Shown piece by piece: positions 45,841 to 58,564 of a stretch of DNA of 64,000 bases. The DNA is from Lantana camara (lineage: Eukaryota > Streptophyta > Magnoliopsida > Lamiales > Verbenaceae), in contig CM074858.1 in NCBI GenBank assembly GCA_037501455.1, forward strand, positions 15,736,501-15,800,500, given 5' to 3'. Within the stretch, counting starts at the first letter, position 1. Each line of letters opens with the position of its first letter. The notes beneath the pieces were generated by a model. The model was not told the DNA's origin, did not search any database, and was given only the letters and a program-made list of their open reading frames with translations. The position numbers and the translations under genes were made by a program.

Positions 45841-48503
45841 TGTAACGCCCCGGTTCCAGAGGAACAGGTAAGCACGCCACGTGTGCGTTTTGAGCGTAGG
45901 TTTTATTTTAATTCTTTAATTTTATAATATTCTTAAGTGACATTTCATATTTTTATAAAATTCGTGAAACATCATTTACACGGATTTTGTGAATTCATGT
46001 CATTGAAAATATTATTCCATGACACGAAAAATATTTATTGCACGAAACATTTACCGAGAGTGTTTCAAATTACCAAATTGTCCCTAGTTGAGTAATTCTT
46101 GAAATTCTAGGGACTTAATTGCATAATCTTTTAAGGACTTAAGTGATCAAATTTCAAAGCTTTACACCTTAATTGCATAAATTGAACATTGAAGGACTTA
46201 ATTACAATTTCCACATTTCACAAAAATCAAGGATGGGTTTTAATTAATGCATCTCCAAGCTTCTTTGCTCTCATTTCACACCAAAAATTTCCCAACACAA
46301 TTGCTTCCTCTCACTCTCGGTATTAAGAAGGAAAAAGGGATAAGGGAATTTTCATCATCATCATTCAAGTTTTCAAGAATTAATCCAAGTTTTGAGGAGT
46401 TTGATCATCTTCATCATCCATATTCTCCGTTTCTTTCCATTTTAAGGTTGGTTGTGCATGAATGGATGATTTTGATCATATGTGGTATAGCTAGGGTTTG
46501 AGTTTGATGTGCTAGATGAATTAATTGAAGTTGGAAGCATGATTATGTGGTCATATCATGAATTATGGCATGATTCCTTCATGAATTTATTGGAAAGTTG
46601 AGCTTAGTTGATCCATGTGAGCATGAGCTTGATACCTTGAAACTTTGATGATATAGCATGTTTTATGTATTTAAGTGTGATATTATTACTCTATGAATGT
46701 GTATGCATCATATTTCTAGAATTATTGCACTTGGGGATCAAAATTGGAACTTGGTGGCTTGCTTTGTTGCTTCCCGTAACCATACTCTGTTTTTCCTCTG
46801 TTTCTGCAAGTTGCAGAAACAGGGAACGGCCGTTCTCAGCCTCAAGGCATTGTGGGAACGGGCGTTCCCCTCTTTTAAACTAAAAGTAGGCGGCCTCGCA
46901 TGGGAACGGCCGTTCCCATTTTGGCCTTGGAGCCGGAAGGGCCGTTCCCAGCTAAGGCGCATTTTTAAAATGGAAGTCGTTGGCGCGTTTTGGGAATTCA
47001 TGGGAACAACCGTTCCCATTTTTCAAAGGGGTCCAGAACGGCCGTTCCCACCTGGTATGCAGAACAAAAGTTTCTGCATAAAATTACAAAAATAGCCCCT
47101 CGATCTGACGACTTCTTTGACCCCGAATTGCTATTATATGTTCCGATATGTACTGAAACAACATGTTATCATGCCACATTACATTTTTCTCGTCATCTCG
47201 TTACATTTTCGCCGTTCATCATATTTGATCCATTTTAGGTCTTGTCTCACGTATACACGTCGTGTTTGCACAGGTCACGAGGTCGTGGACGAGGAGCAGG
47301 CTCCATAGAGCACATCCTTGTTTTATTTTGTAAGAAAAGGTAAGGTTTTGCTTTAGGTATATAGAACCCTACCACCGTTATGTGTTCTTTCGGCCCAAAA
47401 CGTATTATAAATATAAAAGTTTTCCAAAATATAAATATTTCAAGCATGCAAGCAATGATTGTCATGATTTTCAAGCAAGTTTAGCGAGTACATGATTGCA
47501 CGTGGGCCCGAGGGTAATTATTGAGCCAACCGAAAAAGCAAGGGCTGACGGGTAACTCCTGAATTATCCTCACATTGTTGGGATCACCCCCGAAGCCACT
47601 AGGAGATTAGTGGTGGAAGGAGTTCCGTGTCTAGGGGGTCATGTCCCCTACACACACCATATCGTGGATAGTTGAGCCTTGCAAACTCACTATCACTCGG
47701 AGGAAGAAGGAGACTGGGGATTAATCCGGCATGTCAGGTTATCCTTGGGTTATTGCATGATTTCAAGCATGAAATTGTCTATGTGAGCACTAAATGGAAT
47801 TGCATGATCATGTATTGAATTGATAAAGTAAGCACGTATCGTTCACGTTTGGGTGTAAAGGTTGGAGACTTGCCCCTACTCGTCGGGGTCACATGTTCAT
47901 GAAATGATTAAAATAAACCGTTAAAATGATTAGTTGTAATCTTGGGCAAAGAACGAGTTTCTTGAACTATATAATTATATCGTTTCTAAAGTCTTCACCC
48001 GAGGCTACAACTTGCATGTGACGTGTGATATATTTATTGCCCCTCACTCAGTCTTCGATAGACTGATACTTCACTTTTCAGGTACTTGAGAGTTTGGTCG
48101 TGCTAGGTGGGAGTCCGGTTGAGTCTTGCATTTCTCACGGGTCTAGCTTTGTACCGTTCATGTATATACTTTTGCTAGTTATCATGTTATGATCATGATT
48201 AGTACATTTTGAGTACTTGAGTATGTATAAAATGTTAAGAGATGACAATGTATTGATAGTTAATTTGGTACCTATTATGTATCTATTCGGTAAATATGGT
48301 ACCTATATGTATATTTGAGTTATTGCTTCCGCTTTTGAATTCATGTTGTGGTTAATTATTTTGGGGAGTGTCCCGCCTAGCTCGTCATTTTTATTGTCAC
48401 CCGTTCGCTATAGTTTTAGTTTATGTATGGATTTTTCATTTCATACGTGGATCGAGGCTATAGTGCGGGGGATGTAGTGCCTTGGGGGTCAGGGTGCTAC
48501 ATC
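45841..48503 (+). mobile_element. Solo LTR B without matching TSD
   Basis: TGTAACGCCCCGG (45841) to GGTGCTACA (48503), 2663 bp. Flanks differ: TGCAC on the left (Helitron) and TCACA on the right (Gypsy 3' end). It carries six palindromes between 46821 and 47050, including the perfect ATGGGAACGGCCGTTCCCAT at 46900-46919, and the hairpin TCAGTC/GACTGA at 48048-48066. Orientation follows the related element with PBS at 33974. Confidence 0.85.
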
Positions 48504-51500
48504 ACACTCTCCCCCCCTAAAAAGAATCTGGTCCCCAGATTCTCTAGTCTTGCGTGAACAACTCCGGTTGGAACCGTTTCATTTTATCCTCCGCTTCCCA
48601 CGTAGCTTCCTCGGTTTTATCGCTTCTCCACAAAACCTTAAGCATGAGAATTCTCCGGTTTCTCAATTCTTGAAATTTTCGATCCAAGATTCTAACCGGC
48701 CCCTGAACAAATGTTAAATTCGGTTCCAGCTCAACTTCTTCCACGGGGAGAATAGTAGTCTCATCAGGGTAATATTTCCTTAACTGAGATACGTGGAATA
48801 CGTTGTGAATCCCCGTAAGACTCGGTGGTAGGTCCAGTCGGTAGGCTACCTCACCTATTCTTTCCAGTCGGTAGTCTCATCAGCGAGGATTAAGTTTTTC
48901 TCCTTTCCCGATCCGGGTGAAACCTTTCCTTGGTGACACCTTCAGGAATACCCGGTCACCCACTTCAAATTCTAGATCTCTTCGGCGCGTATCAGCATAG
49001 CTCTTTTGCCTATCTTGCGCGGTTTCCATCCGTTGCTGAATCATTTGAACTTTTTCAATCATAGCCTGGACGACTTTGGAAGGCTTTTCAAATCTTTCAC
49101 CTTTCTTTACCCCTTCTTGTTTCGACCATTTCCACTCTTCCAAGTTGAAAAACAACGGAGATCGGCACTTTCTTCCGTAAAGGAGTTCGTACGGAGCCAT
49201 CCCGATCGAAGCTTGGAAGCTGTTATTGTAGGCAAATTCGATCAAAGGAAGCTATTCTGCCCAAGAATTCTGAAAATCCATCGCGCAGGCCCGAAGAAGA
49301 TCTTCCAAATACCTGATTAACTGTAACGTCCCAGTTTTTCAGTAATAATAATGTGGCGTATTTGTTTACAAATTGCGTAAATTAATTATTTAATTATATG
49401 ACTAATCGTTCATAAATGCTCATATTTGATTTAAACTATAAACTATTGTTACTTTAAATTTAATTCATTTAATATGGAATTTAAGTTTTAGTAATTTCTT
49501 TATAACCATATGAATTCGTTCATGCGCATGAGTGTTCTATCTGTACTTTGTTCATATATGTATTGATACCGAAATGTCGTGAAAATTTAATATGTTGTAA
49601 ATATGTGTGTTATGAACATGCCTGTATGCTCGGTTTATGTTTTCGGATTCATTTGACGTGTTTATGAATTTAATTTTGATTGTGGAACCAAGTCGGGGGC
49701 TAACGAGCAATTAGCGCACCCTTGGTTCCGTGCGTGATATCTTGAGCTCGGGAATTCGGATTCGAATTCCGTCAACTCCGTTGCCTTCGTATCGACGATT
49801 CGGAGACAATGGAACAAGCCTCACACCTTTTTAGAATCATTAAGACCTCCAAAATTCAACCGTAACGAGCAACCCGTGCAAGAAGAGCTTCTTTGGTTGA
49901 CTAGTCTCCTTGGTGGGACCCTTTTTACTTAACCAAACCTAACCAAGGATTAACCATGACTTATCTACCTAGAGTTAAGCCCTTTCTCTTCCCTTTTAGC
50001 TCTGAAAACCGAACCAAACATCTCCTCTCATTGCTGCAACTGATCGATATGGAGGAAGAGAAGAAAGGAGGGAAAACCCTAAGCCATTCTTGAGATTTTG
50101 AGCTCAAATCTCTTCCCTCCTTCACCAAATCTTCAAGGTATGAATATTTATGTCTTCTCTACTCTATTATACTTGATTTCATCTCCTTATATCATGATTT
50201 GGATCAGAATTGATTAGGGTTTGAGTGATGAGTTTGGTATGAGCTTTTAGGGATTTTTGCACTTGTGACCTATTTGCTTATGTAGCTGATTTCCTTGCTT
50301 GTAAATGAGTATATGAGCTTGTTTCTTGGTTTATTTCTTTCCTAAATGATAGTATATGATGTTAGGAGAATTTCTTCTCTTGCTCCTTTTATAAAATTTT
50401 GAGATATGGAGCTCCAAACTTGATGATCTAATTGATTCCCCTGTTTTTCGAACTGCTGTGTGAAATTTTGTGTTGTTGCTTGATCAAATGGTCTCCATTT
50501 CGTGTGAAATTGCTTGGAGTTGATGTACACTCATTGTTATATATGTTAGCATTCATGCTTCAAGTATTTGGATCCATTTGAAGCCTCAAAATCGAAGTAC
50601 ATGGCCTGTTCTTATGCATGATCTTTGACAGACTTGTTGCTGTTCGTTTTGCAACTTGTTGGTCATTCTAATGTGCTTTAAATTGTACCATTTTGCATAT
50701 ATATGAAGTATATTAGTTTTTTAGTATGTTATCATGCTTTCCCCAAAGTTTCAGATCCAAATTCAAGCCCTAAATACTTGATCAAGGCATGATAGAATCA
50801 TTAGGGTTCATATGTGCGATTTTGGCGACCCAGTTTTGTTGCATGGATTCGATGATCTTAACGTGTGATTTAGCCTTTTCACTCTAAATGAAAAATGTTC
50901 ATAACATGCCAAATATGTCGTATATTAAGTTTCAGAGTATTTGGAGTTCATTTGGTATGCCTTTGGATTGAGTTTGTTTGAGTTCAGTTTTACCGGAAAA
51001 TTTTTAAGTGTGAATAAGTTATGTACCGTGACACCCCCGTGTCTCATTTACTCATAAGAGTGAGACACGGGCGTGTCACACCATCTGGGCAGCTCTGTAC
51101 TGAGCCACGCCCGTGGCTCAGTTTGGCTAAGGAAGGTGACACCCCCGTGTCCCTTCCCCTGTGCAGTCCGTGTTGCTTCCTTTTCGGGTTTTGATTCGTT
51201 TCACCTCTTGAATGGCTTTATCTCCTTTTGTGTTGAACTATGAACTTGTTTTACTATATGTTAGGAGTAATATGGTGTAATTTCATGGCTTTTGGATGTG
51301 TTATAGGCATGCTTTGACGTAATGCCGTTTATGTGTGTTTATATGTCATTTATGGATCGTATAACTTATTTTCCATATCATATGATTTCTTCTTGTTGTC
51401 AAACCTTGGAAATATGCTATCTTATGTAATATGAGGTATATAGTAGCTTGTTGGGAGAGCTTTAATATGTTCTATGCTCCTATTTGAGTTCTTGAAATAA

Positions 51501-54500
51501 ATTGATTGGACATATGAATTGAAGAATTTGAATGATTTATGATTGAACAAGTGAATGAATTGATTATATGATTTTCATGACTTAAATTGATTTTTATGCC
51601 TTCATATCATGCTTGAGCATTGCTGTGCGTCATATATGGTTCATTTAGAGTCTTGAGTCTCACGAACACATCTTGTGGTCTTTTGTACAGTTTATCTCCA
51701 GGGTGGAGAGCTTTTGATCGTTCAGGCACTTGGTACTCGATCCTTGTTTCATCACGGTTAAGGTGAGGGTGGTTTTTGTTTTAGCTATGTAACAAACCCT
51801 ACAACCCTTATGTGAAAAGCTTTGGCCAAAACCTTATGATTATATATATATGGTTTTCAAATGAAGTTATCGAGTAAATCCTTCTAAATTATGCATGTGA
51901 GCGTATAACTTAAAATGGTTTTGTAATGAGGCTATGCTCCAAACCGTGTGTCTTCATGCTAGCTACGGATTAGGATGACACGGAGAGGTACGTATATAGC
52001 ATATGCCGATTTACACGGTAAGGTATGATTTCTTATAGTATGTATTGATCGAGTAAACCCTTTTCAAATGATTTATGAATTATGATATGTACTTATGAAT
52101 TGATATGTTTTGGCGAGACACATTTATAACTTCTTATTGAACGGGCCCCGGGACTTAGTATATGTGGCTAACCGAGGAAGCAAGGGCTGACGGGGATCTC
52201 ATATACTAGTCCCAACCAAACTACAGTGATACCGGCCCTCGCTAGGTGGTTTAGCGGGGAATGGGAGCTGAGTGCCCTTGGGGGAGTCATGAAACCCCTT
52301 TGGCCCCTGATTGAGGTGGTCGGGTCTTGCAAGCCCGTCCACCACCCGGAGGAAGAAGGTTGGTTAGGATTTAAGCCTCTTCTTATGTATATGTTTTGAT
52401 AGAATTATGCACCGTGCGGGAATGCCGGGACACGGATTGCCCAAACGCCTATGTTTATGTTATGATTTATGGTCTGTGTGTATTATGATATATTGCCTGA
52501 TCGCCTAATCAATATTACTGATATTTATGTACACGGTCGGAGTTTGGATGGAGGTTGTGCACGCTCACTCGCCGAGCCTTATATTTATGTATGATTTATG
52601 AATGGAATGAATGTAATATGAATTAGTCATAAAAGTCGAGCATTGTCTATCTATCTTCTTGCCCTTTTCGGGAACTAAATTCAAACAAAACCTTGCTCGG
52701 GAATTATGACTTGCATGTGCATGTTTTATATATATATATCGCTCCTGCTCACTCAGTCTTCTAGAGACTGACCCCTCTCCCTCCCCAAATCTTTTTAGTG
52801 TGCAGGGTTGATCTTTGGAGTTTCGGGCTAGGCGGAGGTGTTGGAGTTTTAAGTTGGTCGAGTTAGGTTAGGAGAGTCTCTGCACTCACTCATGTATTGA
52901 ATTTATGTCTGTATCGATTCTATGGTATAATGAACTTGAATACTTATGTAATCATAATTGAATTGTTTTATTGGACTGTAATTATGAGTTTAAAAGAGGC
53001 CTGAAGAGCCCAAATTCTACTTATAGTTGGTATGATCGAACTTTAGCTTTGCTGCATTATATTTTGGGGATTGGTAATCATTGCAGGGTCTAGCTCCGCC
53101 TGGCTTAGGAAGGTTTTTATGTTTGTCTCCCGTTCGCTAGGGTTTGATACGGGTGCGGATGTATAATTTCGTTACTCGTGTTGAGCCTTAGTGCGGGGGA
53201 TGTGGCGCCTCACGTGCGGGGTGCTACATTAACCTTTCAGTTTGGCCGTCTGTCTGCGGGTGAAATGCTGTACTGAACTTAAGTTTCGTTCCCAAAATGG
53301 CCTGTAACTCTTGCCACAACTTGGATGTAAATCTCGGGTCTCGGTCTGAAACTATGCTCACCAGAATGCCATGAAGTCGAATAATCTCTCTGTTATAAAT
53401 TTCGGCCAACTTTGGAATTTTATACGACATCCGGATCGGTAGAAAGTGAGCAGACTTCGTAAATATATCCATGATTACCCAAATTCCATCAAACTCGCCT
53501 TTAACCTTCGGTAATCCAGAAACAAAGTCCATCGTTACTTGCTCCCACTTCCGTTCGGGAATAGGTAACAGTTGTAGAAGTCCCGCGGGCTTTTGGTGCT
53601 CAGATTTCACTTTCTGACAAGTTAGACAATGTTTCACATATTCTGCCACGTCTCTTTTCATCCCGTTCCACCAATAATATTGTTTCAAGTCCTTGTACAT
53701 TTTATTTCCTCCTGGGTAGATCGAATAGGCTGACTTGTGAGCTTCTTCGAGTAGGACCCGTTTTAATTCTCCAGGTACTACTACCCTGTTTTTAAATCGA
53801 AGTAACCCGATCTCATCGAACCCGAAAGGACTCTCCGGGTCATCCTTAGCTTTACTTACTAGCTTCTGAACTTCTGGGTCCTTATTCTGAGCTTCAAATA
53901 ACTGATTCTTCGATTTCGGCTGAATTGTGATATTAGAAACCCGAGCCTTTAACACAATCGGTGTCATCTCATCACCTTTCTTTATTTCCAAACTCGACAC
54001 ACTTGCCTTCCTGCTAAGTGCATCGGCGACCACATTTGCTTTTCCTGGATGGTATTTAATTGTGCAATCATAATCCTCTAATTTTTCCATCCAACGCCGT
54101 TGCCTCATATTCAAATCTTTCTGTGTGAACAAATACTGGAGGCTTTTGTGGTCGGTAAAAATCTCAAAGGAAGTCCCGTAGAGATAATATCTCCATTTCC
54201 CGAGAGCAAAGATCACGGCTGCAAGCTCTAGGTCGTGTGTCGGATAATTCTTTTCATACTCCTTTAATTTTCGGGAAGCATACGCGATCACTTTTCCTTT
54301 TTGAGTCAAAACACAACCTAAACCTTCCTTAGAAACATCCGTATACACTGCGTATTCCTCTGAACCCTCGGGAAGGGTTAACACGGGAGCTGAGACTAGC
54401 TTTTCTTTCAAAAAGTTGAAGCTTTGATCACATTTCTCGTCCCAGATAAACTTGACATCTTTCTTTGTCAATCGGGTTAACGGCGCCGCAATCCTAGAAA

Positions 54501-54694
54501 AATCCTGAACGAACCTCCGGTAATATCCAGCCAATCCCAAGAAGCTCCTCACTTCTGAGGCATTCTTCGGTTTCTCCCATTTGAGCACGGCCTCGATTTT
54601 TGAGGGATCGACTTCCAATCCTTTTCCCGAAATCACATGTCCCAAGAAAGAAACCCGATCAATCCAAAATTCACACTTGCTAAACTTAGCAAAT
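48504..54694 (-). pseudogene. Chromovirus (Tekay/Del-like) pol, interrupted
   Basis: The minus strand encodes, from 54690: end of reverse transcriptase ([20 protein letters not shown]), RNase H ([36 protein letters not shown]), integrase with a zinc finger in which one usual His is Tyr ([13 protein letters not shown]), D residues in MDFVSGLP and [10 protein letters not shown], and [10 protein letters not shown]. Solo LTR C (49322-53228) then interrupts. After it come IEFAYNNSFQASIGMAPYEL, a stop near 48880, and a chromodomain (GPVRILDRKFQELRN, VLWRSDKTEEATWE) ending ELFTQD. A polypurine tract (minus: TTTTTAGGGGGGGAGAG, 48510-48527) follows. Gag, protease and most of RT are gone. The chromodomain identifies a chromovirus. 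Confidence 0.92.
49322..53228 (+). mobile_element. Solo LTR C, 3.9 kb, with TSD
   Basis: TGTAACGTCCC at 49322 to GGGGTGCTACA at 53228, flanked by TTAAC at 49317-49321 and 53229-53233. It disrupts the integrase of the chromovirus. The right end matches family A and B ends (AGTGCGGGGGATGTGGCGCC). Palindromes are at 51029-51152 and the hairpin TCAGTC/GACTGA at 52753-52771. No coding frame is credible. Confidence 0.92.
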
Positions 54695-56019
54695 GATGAT
54701 TTTCACAAAGCAATGCAATTCGTCCAGGGACTTCGACCCGATATCCAGGATGCCTTGAAAGCAACCAATACGAGCACCTGGGCTAAAGCTACCGCAAAGG
54801 CTCTAAAGGTTGAGGATTCTGATATTGCTAGGAGGGCTATTCAGCGTACTGGACAGGCTTCAGGCTCTAGAGCGGGTCAAGGATCGAGCTCAGGAAAGAG
54901 GCCGATGACTTACTCTACACCTCCAGCACAGAAGGATGCCGGGAAGAAGCTTAAGGCTACAGGACCGTTCCAGAAGGGTCCAAACGCTCCAGCACCACCA
55001 CAGCCACCTCAGAAACCGGGCTGCAGATTCTGTGGACTTACTACGCATCACTATGATAATTGCAGACGCCGGTTGGGATTGTGTTTGATCTGTGGGAGCG
55101 ACGAACACATGGTTGATGGCTGTCCAGATCGTCGGGATCCGCCATCTGCAGGTCCGAGGCCACTTGTGAGAGCTCGAGCTTATGCACTCGCTGGGGAGGA
55201 GCAGGATGCTGAGATCGACCCGGCCACGGTAGTTGAAGGTACCATTTGCATCCATGGCACGGACATCCATACATTATTTGAACCAGGAGCTACACACTCC
55301 TTTCTTGCGCATTCTATTGCTATTACATTACCTTTGCCTGCTATGTGCTCTTCTGTGCTATTTAGTTAGTACTCTTTTCGGTAGTAGGCGAGAGACGGAT
55401 CAGGTTTACAGGGATGTTCCAGTGGTGATTAAAGGACGGGAATTTCTGACAGATTTTATTATTATGCCCATGGAGAGATATTTTGGGGATGGATTGGCTA
55501 TACAGGTATTGTGCTACAGTGGATGGTTGGGCCAAGAAAGTGCAGTTGGGTTCAGAGGTTATCACGGGTTGTACTTCGAAGACAGTTCCCCTACTTTCAT
55601 TTTCAGAGGCTCAGAAATTAGTCAGAGAAGGGGCTACAGGGTTCGTTGCTTATATTCTGAACAAGCCAAAAGATCAAGTGAAATTGGAGGATACAGAAGT
55701 TGTAAAAGAATTTCCCGAGGTATTTCCTGAAAAGTTGGATTCTTTGCCTCCTGAACGAGAGATAGAGTTTGTAATTGATCTTTATCCGAACGCCGAGCCA
55801 TATTCAAAGACTCTGTACCAGATGGCACCAGCTGAATTGAAAGAGTTAAAAGTTCAGCTCGAGGCATTATTGGAAGTTGGGTATATCCGACCGAGTTCTT
55901 CACCTTGGGGAGCACCCATTTTATTTGTAAAGAAAAAGGAAGGGACTTTAAAAATGTGCATCGAATATCGAGAGTTGAACAAGATAACTGTTAAGAATAA
56001 GTATCCCCTCCCACATATC
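54695..56019 (+). pseudogene. Gypsy gag-protease-RT fragment, opposite strand
   Basis: The plus strand encodes a gag C-terminus (FVQGLRPDIQDAL), a CCHC knuckle (CRFCGLTTHHYDNC, then CLICGSDEHMVDGC), and a protease site reading FEPGATHSFLAHS where an active enzyme has D-S/T-G. A frameshift lies near 55370. Then follow [38 protein letters not shown], and the RT start [20 protein letters not shown] to [11 protein letters not shown] Copia LTR truncates it at 56020. It joins the minus-strand chromovirus head to head near 54695. Confidence 0.88.
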
Positions 56020-58308
56020 TGTTAGGAATAGTGCCCTAGAAAGCAGATTCGACGTAATCTGCTTTGGGACTTTTCTTGTATCACAGACAATCTTTGAATA
56101 ATATACGATTGATCATAGGCAAACACTTCTTTATATGCCAATACGTGTTTTGAGTGTTTCCATTATGTGTGCATGTATGAGAACTCCCCTAATCCTGATG
56201 ACTTTAGGACTCTACCATTTAGGTGAAATGGTTCATGAAACGAGCCCTATATCACATAAGTCATGATTAGTAAAATACTCCAAGCCGATGCGTCCTACAG
56301 ACAGTGGGAGTGTCAACCTGACTCCTCTAAGGCTTGCTTGTGGGATCACGCCCTTAAGAAGGACCACCTTGTTTCATGGAGGTGTAAAGTGTATAGTTGA
56401 TACGTGCGTGATACATGAGGGTGCTTACTTTAATAAGTAAGTTCACTGAGGTGCCCCGTGTGAGAACATTCCTAAATGGGAAAGGAAGTTTCTATTTCAG
56501 GAAATGGAAACTTCCAGATTAGGAAATATCTCACGAGTCATTGATGTGATTAATTGATCCTTAGACTTGAGGTTCCTTGTCACTTTATGAATTAACTCTG
56601 TAGTCTTTGGTATAAGCTTTAAAGGGTGTCGCCTTAGACAACTGATTCAAGGCTTATGCTGGGGCTGCACAAGTGATTCATGAAAGTGAATGAGAATCAA
56701 GAAAGGACCTACACTTGCATATGCAAGGTGATCTCTTATTGTGTAAGTCATTCATATGCCATATGGAGTCCTTGGCCAAGGCAGTAGATCAAGACATCAA
56801 GAAAAGGGTTTCTTGGATTGAGATCAAATGGATATGAAATGCACTTAGCTTTAAGACCGGATTATTAGGGTTCTGATTATTCCCTTGCCCTAGATCTTGG
56901 TTGAGAGATAGTAAGTAGGAGGATTGTATCTCACATGAATCAATGACTTAAAGGTTCTGTCGAATTCGAATATTCCAATTCAGCTAGGGGTTAAACACCT
57001 GTTGCTAGACTATGGTCGTTTAATCTGTGGACTGATTAATTAATTAGTGAATTAATTAATTAGGGTCACTGCTAATTGAATTGAGAACCTAGAGGGTCAC
57101 ACACAACAACTTGGTTACATGAGTTGAGGCTTTAAAATGATTAAACGAGTTAATCAAGCCAAGAGGGTTCCACACGTGTGAAACCACACGTGTGGTTCAC
57201 GTGAGTGACACGTGTCATTGTGACACGTGTCACACACGTGTATAAATATATGTGTATATTTATTTATGTATTAAATAATTAATGTGATTAATTATTTAAT
57301 AGACTTTGGTTTAATTTTGAATTAAAAAGAAAGTCTTATTTTGGAGAAAAATAATCTAGTTAATTAATTATGAATTAATTAATTAGATAAAATAAGTTAT
57401 TTATTTTAAATAAATAAAGTATAAAATTATCCAAAAATAGTTTGGATATTTTTAGCTCTCTTGAAAGTTGATTTGAATTAGAATTCAAAGTCAAAGTCAA
57501 AATTACTTGATGATCAAGTAATAGGAGAGAGAGAGACCAAAATCCTAGCCCATTAAGGACTAGGAATTTCGTCTCTCCCCTTTCTTATATATAGGGGAGC
57601 TCATGCTCCCCTTTAGAGCTAATTGGCAATTCTTTTGGTTCATGTGTTGAACACCATCCTTTCTCCAAGATAAACAAAACCCTAGGTTAAGCCTAAACAC
57701 TAACTAGAGAACTAGCATCCTTACTAGTTAGATTGTAGCCAAGTTGGTGGACTATCTCTAGAGAGCTTCAAGTTAGAAGTTTTGAAGATTCAAGCTTTAC
57801 CAAAAAGTGGGGATCAAGCAAAACGATCAGAAGGGATGATGTAACGATTCTGAACCCGACGTGAAGCGAATGAAAAAATCGAACCAAAGAAGATGGCGAA
57901 AACCGTTCGTCCATATCCTGAAGGATGAATTTTTTCACGAGGGTTTTGTGACTGGCAGTTTTCTACTTTCGCAAAACTGGTTTTCGAAGGGAGTTTCAAT
58001 CCTGCTTTTCTCGTTTCATGTTTCTTTCTTTATGTTATATTGTTAAGAACTTCCCTAACATGAATTGAATCTAGGTTGGTTTGGATTGCTATCCCGACAA
58101 TGGATTCTGAAGTAGAAAGAGACTTTCGAGGGACGGGTTGTCAAGCCGCGAGAAGAGCGTTCTTGGGTGGCTTGAAACGCTTCAAGAAAGAATAAAAGAA
58201 AAGTAAGTTTTCTATCTCTACGAATTTGGTTACACGATTGCGAGTTCAAGATCCTTTTGTTGAAAAAAATTTTAAATTCCGCTGCTTTCTGATTCGTGTT
58301 TTCCAACA
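56020..58308 (+). repeat. 5' LTR of the Copia element, 2.3 kb
   Basis: TGTTAGGAATAGTGCCCTAG at the start and TTCCAACA at the end. The start resembles the Angela group of Copia elements, which have LTRs of this size. An older relative lies at 1-688 on the minus strand. Confidence 0.88.
57173..57248 (+). promoter_or_regulatory. LTR promoter: six G-boxes and a TATA box
   Basis: CACGTG occurs at 57173, 57187, 57198, 57209, 57224 and 57235, mostly within ACACGTGT. TATAAATA (57241-57248) follows the last one directly. G-box/ABRE cores bind bZIP and bHLH factors; ABA, stress or light control is an inference. Confidence 0.8.
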
Positions 58309-58310
58309 AG

Positions 58311-58325
58311 TGGTATCAGAGCCAG
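58311..58325 (+). promoter_or_regulatory. Primer binding site
   Basis: TGGTATCAGAGCCAG, 2 bp after the LTR end, complementary to the 3' end of initiator tRNA-Met. Confidence 0.88.
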
Positions 58326-58564
58326 GTTGTTAATCGTGTTTCTGATTCGTCTCAATTATACTGAATTTGGTAGAAATTCTTAGGCTTGATGAGATTGAGT
58401 ATTTGTAATTGTTTTAGAAAGCCTGAATTACGAAACTGTATTTTTTCCTGAAAGTTTCTGAAAATTGGTTTTTATAAAATTTAATTTTGAAAAACAATTT
58501 TAGATTTGAAACTGTATAAACTGTTTTTGGATTTCTTGGATTGGTTTTGCTTTTGAACGAAAAC

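Noticed and set aside
45841..48503. 3' LTR of the adjacent minus-strand chromovirus
   Set aside because: It sits right after the PPT, but homology to the PBS-oriented family A gives it plus orientation. The chromovirus LTR probably began TGTGATG. Kept as an alternative in the findings.
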